Assembly (NCBI GenBank): GCA_963677175.2 | Contig: CAXXES010000003.1 | Coordinates: 315,739-379,738, forward strand | Direction: 5' to 3' | Length of the DNA: 64,000 nt | Source of the DNA: Sunxiuqinia sp963677175 | GTDB taxonomy: Bacteria; Bacteroidota; Bacteroidia; Bacteroidales; Prolixibacteraceae | Shown: piece by piece, positions 62,295 to 64,000 of the stretch | How the letters are laid out: every line of letters starts with the position of its first letter | Position numbering within the stretch: position 1 is the stretch's first letter | Program-made: the position numbers and the translations under genes | The notes under the pieces: generated by a model | What the model was told of the DNA's origin: nothing | Databases searched by the model: none | Seen by the model: the letters and a program-made list of their open reading frames with translations, nothing else

Positions 62295-62888
62295 TTAGTT
62301 ATTAGCGCCATCGTTATCCAATAAAATTCCGATATCTTCAATCGGACTGCGTCTTTGACCCTTCAATTTTTTAAAGTGCGAAGGAGTAAGGCCGGTCATT
62401 TTCTTAAATTGATTGGATAAATGGGCCACACTGCTGTAATTCATCTTCCATGCAATTTCAGTCATGTTCAGCTCGCCGTAAATAATCAATTCTTTAATTC
62501 GCTCAATTTTATGTGCGATAATGAATTGCTCAATGGTCGTTCCTTGTATTGCTGAAAATAAGTTGGAAAGATAGGTGTAATCGTGGTTTAATTTTTCACT
62601 TAGGAAGTTGGAAAAGTTAGTTTTGATTAACTGATCTGAATGATGAACCATTTCGATGACGGTATTTTTAATTTTTTCAATCAAAACAGCTCGTTTACTG
62701 TCCATCAGCTCAAATCCTGAATTGAGCAAAGCAATTTTTACCTGCTCGCGTTGTTCTTCGGAGATGTTCTCCATAATTTCAACCTCACCTAAATCGACCA
62801 TAATGAAATGTAGTCCAAGCCTTTTGAGGTCTTCCTTTACCGCCATTTTGCAGCGGTTGCTTACCATGTATTTGATGTAGAGTTTCAA
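62295..62888 (-). CDS. AraC-type transcription regulator, paralogue 2
   Basis: 197 residues from a TTG at 62888. The open frame reaches 62978, but those codons lie over the promoter; starting at the TTG gives MKLYIKYMVSNRCKM, matching paralogue 1 (MKLHIRNMVSNRCKM). The N-terminal alpha/beta unit (LGLHFIMVDLGEVEIMENIS, SGFELMDSKRAVLIEKI) is followed by the AraC domain YTYLSNLFSAIQGTTIEQFI and MTEIAWKMNYSSVAHLSNQF, KKMTGLTPSHFKK. It is 4 bp upstream of the hybrid kinase gene, so AraC, kinase and response regulator share one transcript. Its own promoter bears the shared motif, which suggests autoregulation. Confidence 0.88.
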   Translation of the reverse strand: MKLYIKYMVSNRCKMAVKEDLKRLGLHFIMVDLGEVEIMENISEEQREQVKIALLNSGFELMDSKRAVLIEKIKNTVIEMVHHSDQLIKTNFSNFLSEKLNHDYTYLSNLFSAIQGTTIEQFIIAHKIERIKELIIYGELNMTEIAWKMNYSSVAHLSNQFKKMTGLTPSHFKKLKGQRRSPIEDIGILLDNDGANN

Positions 62889-62911
62889 ATTATTTTTTTG
62901 AGAAGTCTGTG

Positions 62912-62977
62912 TAAAGGTCACAATATATTCAGGATAAGTGTTACTCAACTTCATGAAAAAGTTACACAATTCACACA
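62912..62977 (-). promoter_or_regulatory. Stress-regulon promoter 7 (AraC-kinase-regulator operon)
   Basis: Minus strand: TGTGTGAATTGTGTAA with TGTAA at 62966-62962, second half AGTAA at 62945-62941 (21 bp apart), and -7 box GACCTTTA at 62919-62912, one base closer than in the other six. Start codon TTG at 62888. Confidence 0.8.
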
Positions 62978-63295
62978 TTAGAGGAGATGATGTTGCGTAC
63001 GACGTTTGTGTTCACCAGAAGTTTTTGTCCATCTACCTCTGATCATAGAATCAAGTTTTCGCTGCCGTTTTGGGCGATGAATGGTTACTCTTAAAATTTC
63101 CTTCTCCTCAATTTGAACGGAAATAGGTACTTGTTCTCATTTGCATCGTTTCTCATCAATCTCAAATCCCCATCCAATTCACCCCAAATCACACCAACCC
63201 AAACCCCCTGTACAATTTTCATTTGACTGCATTTGTTTTATTTATTAAGTTTAATCCTTCGTAACCAGGGCTGTTGAAAATAAAGAAAACAGAAA
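62978..63295. other. Gene-free stretch
   Basis: About 318 bp between the divergent AraC operon and the membrane protein gene. I see no gene, RNA, strong hairpin or copy of the shared motif on the plus strand. Confidence 0.6.
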
Positions 63296-63964
63296 ATGGA
63301 TGCACTAATACGCAAAGCCGGGCAGATTCTATACCTGTTGGATTTAAGGATCAGGAAGCTGCTTTACTATAGGATTCTTCGAAACCATACCTCCATGATC
63401 ATCTCTATTTGGATTTTCCTGACGGTGATATCCTTGACGGTGTTATGGGGGCTGGGATATCCGGACGAAAAAGCGATTATGTATTCCATTGGGTTAAGCG
63501 TTGTGTTCTTCATCCTGCTGGTTTTAATGGGAGCATATTACGAAGCAAAACGTTTACAAGCCAATGAACTCAACTCGTGCTTTCATTTCACCCGCTCCAA
63601 TATGAATGGCATCCTCATTTCGGACTTGGGCTTTTCGGAAACGGACCATGAGAACTTGAACCTTGTGCTCAATAACCTCCATCCCAAAAGCAAAATCGAC
63701 TTCAAACTGGTTTCTGACAACCGGATTGCAGCGGATTATAAAAAACTTCTAAGGGTTATTCATTTACTGATTGTTGGCGGGATCAGGGATTTCAAAAAGG
63801 AACAAAAGGAATTGCTCTTTCGGTTTGTGGAGGCCAACTTCACCTTGAATGGATCACCAGTGAACCGGGCCAGTTTTAACTCCCGGTTTTCGGAACTGGT
63901 CAATGAAAAGGAACAGGAATTCCAAAATAACCTGGAGCCTTTTAAAAAAGCACTTCGGAAATAG
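63296..63964 (+). CDS. Membrane protein of unknown function
   Basis: 222 residues. Two membrane helices (MIISIWIFLTVISLTVLWGL and IMYSIGLSVVFFILLVLMGA) are followed by a soluble, charged region of ~140 residues (GILISDLGFSETDHENLNLV, LLFRFVEANFTLNGSPVNRA) ending in a basic helix. I do not recognise the family. It is transcribed away from the stress island. Just downstream, GTAATTACCCCGTAACTG at 63980-63997 contains paired GTAA elements on the plus strand, but no further gene is visible before the window ends. Confidence 0.75.
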   Translation: MDALIRKAGQILYLLDLRIRKLLYYRILRNHTSMIISIWIFLTVISLTVLWGLGYPDEKAIMYSIGLSVVFFILLVLMGAYYEAKRLQANELNSCFHFTRSNMNGILISDLGFSETDHENLNLVLNNLHPKSKIDFKLVSDNRIAADYKKLLRVIHLLIVGGIRDFKKEQKELLFRFVEANFTLNGSPVNRASFNSRFSELVNEKEQEFQNNLEPFKKALRK

Positions 63965-64000
63965 ACGGTATTTCTCCCGTAATTACCCCGTAACTGCAAA

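Overview
The window reads as a chromosomal segment of a member of the Bacteroidota, most likely of the Marinilabiliales/Prolixibacteraceae type. The genus is inferred from gene style, not shown. The evidence is a SusC/SusD polysaccharide utilisation locus with an ECF sigma factor and a FecR-type anti-sigma factor, FISUMP-domain surface proteins, PorT-like barrels, an OxyR with the Bacteroidota arrangement, IS701 and ISAs1 elements, and promoters with the TAnnTTTG -7 box of this phylum.

Layout. (1) 1-10.4 kb: the 3' part of a giant secreted repeat protein, 11 FISUMP modules each preceded by an Ig/FN3-like module, built from 921-924 bp units that alternate A-B-A-B and include a ~1.48 kb stretch present twice almost without change. 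(2) 10.4-20.5 kb: a conserved core with a thioredoxin-like protein, LytTR protein, SpoU methyltransferase, OxyR, tRNA-Glu, rpsT, radC, a four-gene run of polysaccharide deacetylases and acyltransferase-like proteins, and upp. (3) 20.5-36.5 kb: an 11-copy 21-bp minisatellite, then a polysaccharide utilisation locus (ECF sigma, FecR, SusC, SusD, GH27, GH51, GH2, tandem GH43), probably for an arabinose- and galactose-containing plant polymer. (4) 36.5-40.5 kb: a decayed stretch with an ORF6N pseudogene, an IS701-like element, a broken response regulator and a broken PAS gene. (5) 40.5-63 kb: a stress/envelope island with an OmpA lipoprotein, a PorT-like barrel, an MCE (Mla-type) lipid transport operon with its own outer-membrane barrel, cold-shock protein, M48 protease, two paralogous AraC-type regulators, a CheB-CheR-PAS protein, small stress proteins (CsbD-like, YtxH, Phage_holin_3_6-like, lmo0937-like, Thivi_2564-like), a hybrid histidine kinase and a response regulator, broken up by an ISAs1 element and a transposase remnant. 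(6) 63-64 kb: one unrecognised membrane protein.

The main discovery candidate is in region 5. Seven promoters, on both strands and spread over 22 kb, share one architecture: GTGAATnnTGTAA, then a second TGTAA exactly 21 bp downstream, then a TAnCTTTG-like -7 box at a fixed distance from the second TGTAA. They precede the broken PAS/receiver pair, the OmpA lipoprotein, the MCE operon, the M48 protease, the CsbD-YtxH operon, the small membrane-protein operon and the AraC-hybrid kinase-response regulator operon. The 21-bp direct repeat is the classic spacing of AraC-family half sites, and an AraC gene is itself under one of the sites. I infer an autoregulated envelope/general stress regulon whose direct activator is one or both of the AraC-type proteins. 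Several signalling genes of the island carry single frameshifts or C-to-T type stop codons, so part of this circuit appears to be decaying.
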